Position numbers and translations under genes: made by a program
Shown: positions 62,693-64,000 of the stretch, piece by piece
How the letters are laid out: each line of letters opens with the position of its first letter
Numbering within the stretch: position 1 is the first letter of the stretch
NCBI GenBank assembly: GCA_020845635.1
Contig: JADLFI010000037.1
Span: forward strand, 62,001-126,000
Origin: Bacteroidia bacterium
Lineage (GTDB): Bacteria > Bacteroidota > Bacteroidia > UBA4408
Direction: 5' to 3'
DNA: 64,000 nucleotides
The notes under the pieces: generated by a model
Told to the model about the DNA's origin: nothing
The model's input: only the letters and a program-made list of their open reading frames with translations
The model's database searches: none

Positions 62693-64000
62693 CTATGGCC
62701 TAACACTAATAAAATAAGGATCAACAGAGACCTCAACTTTTTTCTTGGGAATTAATTCCAGAGTGTTCAAATCAACAAAAGTAAGATAACCGTTTCGGCC
62801 TCCACAATCAGATATATGATGCGGTGCAGGCCCGCCTAAAGTGGCATTTCTATTTGCAACAATTAATTGATTGCGTTTTTCATCTACCGTAATTCCGTGT
62901 GGTTGATGGCCGGTATAAATATGCTTAACAAGGCTGAGAGAATTTAAATCTATAACTGCTACTGAGCCTCTTAATCCCTGAAAACTAACTGTATCTTCCA
63001 TACATGCGGCAAATAATATATTTCTTTGAAAATCTATGGCTAACTCTTGTGGAAAAGTACCTACGGGAATGGTTTTAATAAGTTTATCATCTGCTGTATT
63101 ATAAATACGTATTTCATTAGTATTTTGACATGAAAGAAAATACCTATTTCCAGATTGCGAAAACAATACATCATGCGGTTTTAATATTTGACCGTTTGAT
63201 TGATCCATTTGAATACGCATACTTATTTCGGGTGATAATGCAGAGTTCCCTTGTGAACTTTGCATATTAATTTTATAGAAGAAGCTAGCTTCCTGCCCAA
63301 ACACATATAAAATATCTTCACTATGATTTAAAGCAACAGCATGCGGGTATGAGAATAAATTAGAACCAACATAGGTAGCTTTTACGGCCATTTCGGTTAA
63401 ATCAATATACTTCACTCTCCCTTCACCGGAAACAGGGCCGTCTCCGGAATTATAGTCAACCGCAAAAGCATATTTAGAATCTTTGGTAATTACAAAGGTA
63501 TTCCAACTACCGAAACCAATATAAGCTTGTGCCACAAAGCTATCATCGGAAGCTCTGAACTTTTGAAAAACGGTTCCATTTAAAAAAATAATGTAATAAT
63601 ATTGGCCATCGGGCGAAACCCTTATTTGATGTGGCGACTCTGTTTGATTCTTTGTTTGTCCTACTTCAAAACACCGCATAGGAAGGTTTGTTTCTGCATC
63701 AAAAACCGTAACCAAATCACAGCCTTGGTTGCATACATAATATTTTGAGCGATTGGGGTTATCGCTAAACTTCACAAAACCATTACTATTAGGGGCTCCC
63801 ACATCAATCCAGTTTCTAATCGTAATTACCTCTTCTTTGGTTAAAGGTGTGTCATTTGTCGGCATGGTGGGTTTTACCCATGTTCCTAACTCATCAAAAG
63901 TATTGCAAAACAAGAACATGGTGCTTTGCTTATGGTTATATGGGATTACGGCTGCTCCGTTGCGAGTACCTTCAAAAAGCTTGTCCCAGCTTGACATGGA
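62693..64000 (-). CDS. YncE-like beta-propeller protein, N-terminus beyond the window
   Basis: The frame stays open to the window edge, so the 434 residues from the Met at 63997 are only a C-terminal part. The first 70 residues (SSWDKLFEGTRNGAAVIPYN, TMPTNDTPLTKEEVITIRNW, IDVGAPN) look like the end of a cytochrome c-like domain of the type whose CxxCH motif would lie upstream. The rest is a seven-bladed 40-residue-repeat propeller (YYVCNQGCDLVTVFDAETNL, SPDGQYYYIIFLNG, HQPHGITVDEKRNQLIVANR). It is probably exported. Substrate or partner is unknown. Confidence 0.75.
   Translation of the reverse strand, partial: SMSSWDKLFEGTRNGAAVIPYNHKQSTMFLFCNTFDELGTWVKPTMPTNDTPLTKEEVITIRNWIDVGAPNSNGFVKFSDNPNRSKYYVCNQGCDLVTVFDAETNLPMRCFEVGQTKNQTESPHQIRVSPDGQYYYIIFLNGTVFQKFRASDDSFVAQAYIGFGSWNTFVITKDSKYAFAVDYNSGDGPVSGEGRVKYIDLTEMAVKATYVGSNLFSYPHAVALNHSEDILYVFGQEASFFYKINMQSSQGNSALSPEISMRIQMDQSNGQILKPHDVLFSQSGNRYFLSCQNTNEIRIYNTADDKLIKTIPVGTFPQELAIDFQRNILFAACMEDTVSFQGLRGSVAVIDLNSLSLVKHIYTGHQPHGITVDEKRNQLIVANRNATLGGPAPHHISDCGGRNGYLTFVDLNTLELIPKKKVEVSVDPYFISVRP

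Overview
The window is about 64 kb of low-GC, gene-dense bacterial chromosome from a member of the Bacteroidota. The signs are type IX secretion C-terminal sorting domains (types A and B), families largely confined to the phylum (DUF4270, DUF4292, DUF5686, a GT5-only glycogen synthase, short LptE), a type III glutamine synthetase, promoters with a -33 TTTG / -7 TAnnTTTG layout, and little sign of Shine-Dalgarno sequences. Genus cannot be fixed from the sequence. I see no rRNA, tRNA, CRISPR array, prophage or intact insertion sequence.

Layout. 1-2040: end of a DUF47/PhoU-like gene, a PiT phosphate permease, then a 486-bp gap with a possible decayed structured RNA and a bidirectional terminator. 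2042-6805 (minus): miaB, a sigma-54 activator-type regulator, lptE, a TPR protein and secG, a tightly overlapping operon with a clear promoter. 7275-9001 (minus): tilS behind a small unknown gene. 9225-13178 (plus): deoC, a transposase-derived protein without catalytic residues, a complete aldehyde dehydrogenase and a truncated aldehyde dehydrogenase pseudoenzyme; this is the most unusual cluster. 13428-17451 (minus): GT5-only glycogen synthase, DUF4270 lipoprotein, glmS. 17704-20034 (plus): panC, a flippase-like membrane protein, rfaE2. 20031-24792 (minus): kynureninase, an outer-membrane-like protein, a GT4 glycosyltransferase and a formyltransferase-like/propeller fusion. 25009: panD. 25366-35270 (minus): Zn-ribbon protein, propeller histidine kinase, T9SS subtilase, type III glutamine synthetase, DUF5686 protein. 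35410-38809 (plus): tig, clpP, clpX. 38825-42503 (minus): etfBA, bifunctional nuclease, T9SS esterase. 42750-45657 (plus): korAB. 45684-51114 (minus): dut, nucleotidyltransferase, TPR lipoprotein, DUF4292 lipoprotein, EnvC-like M23 protein. 51313-56757 (minus): a 1814-residue T9SS adhesin with a patterned repeat array. 57014-59002 (minus): yidD and a DUF885 protein. 59175-62667 (plus): pabB and recG. 62693-64000 (minus): a beta-propeller protein cut by the window edge.

Taken together most of the window is housekeeping: tRNA modification (miaB, tilS), protein export and envelope assembly (secG, lptE, yidD, EnvC-like), proteostasis (tig, clpP, clpX), pantothenate synthesis (panC, panD), amino-sugar and nitrogen metabolism (glmS, glutamine synthetase) and electron transfer (etfBA, korAB). 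The accessory and surface layer consists of the T9SS cargo proteins (subtilase, esterase, giant adhesin) and the glycan-related genes at 19.5-22.9 kb.

The best candidate for an undescribed system is the deoC cluster. There an exapted IS200/REP-type transposase relative sits in the same transcription direction between the aldolase and a two-gene split of what looks like the two-domain ALDH16 family. Several starts are TTG or GTG (panC, lptE, the DUF4270 and DUF5686 genes and others) and were judged from signal peptides, family N-termini or overlaps.
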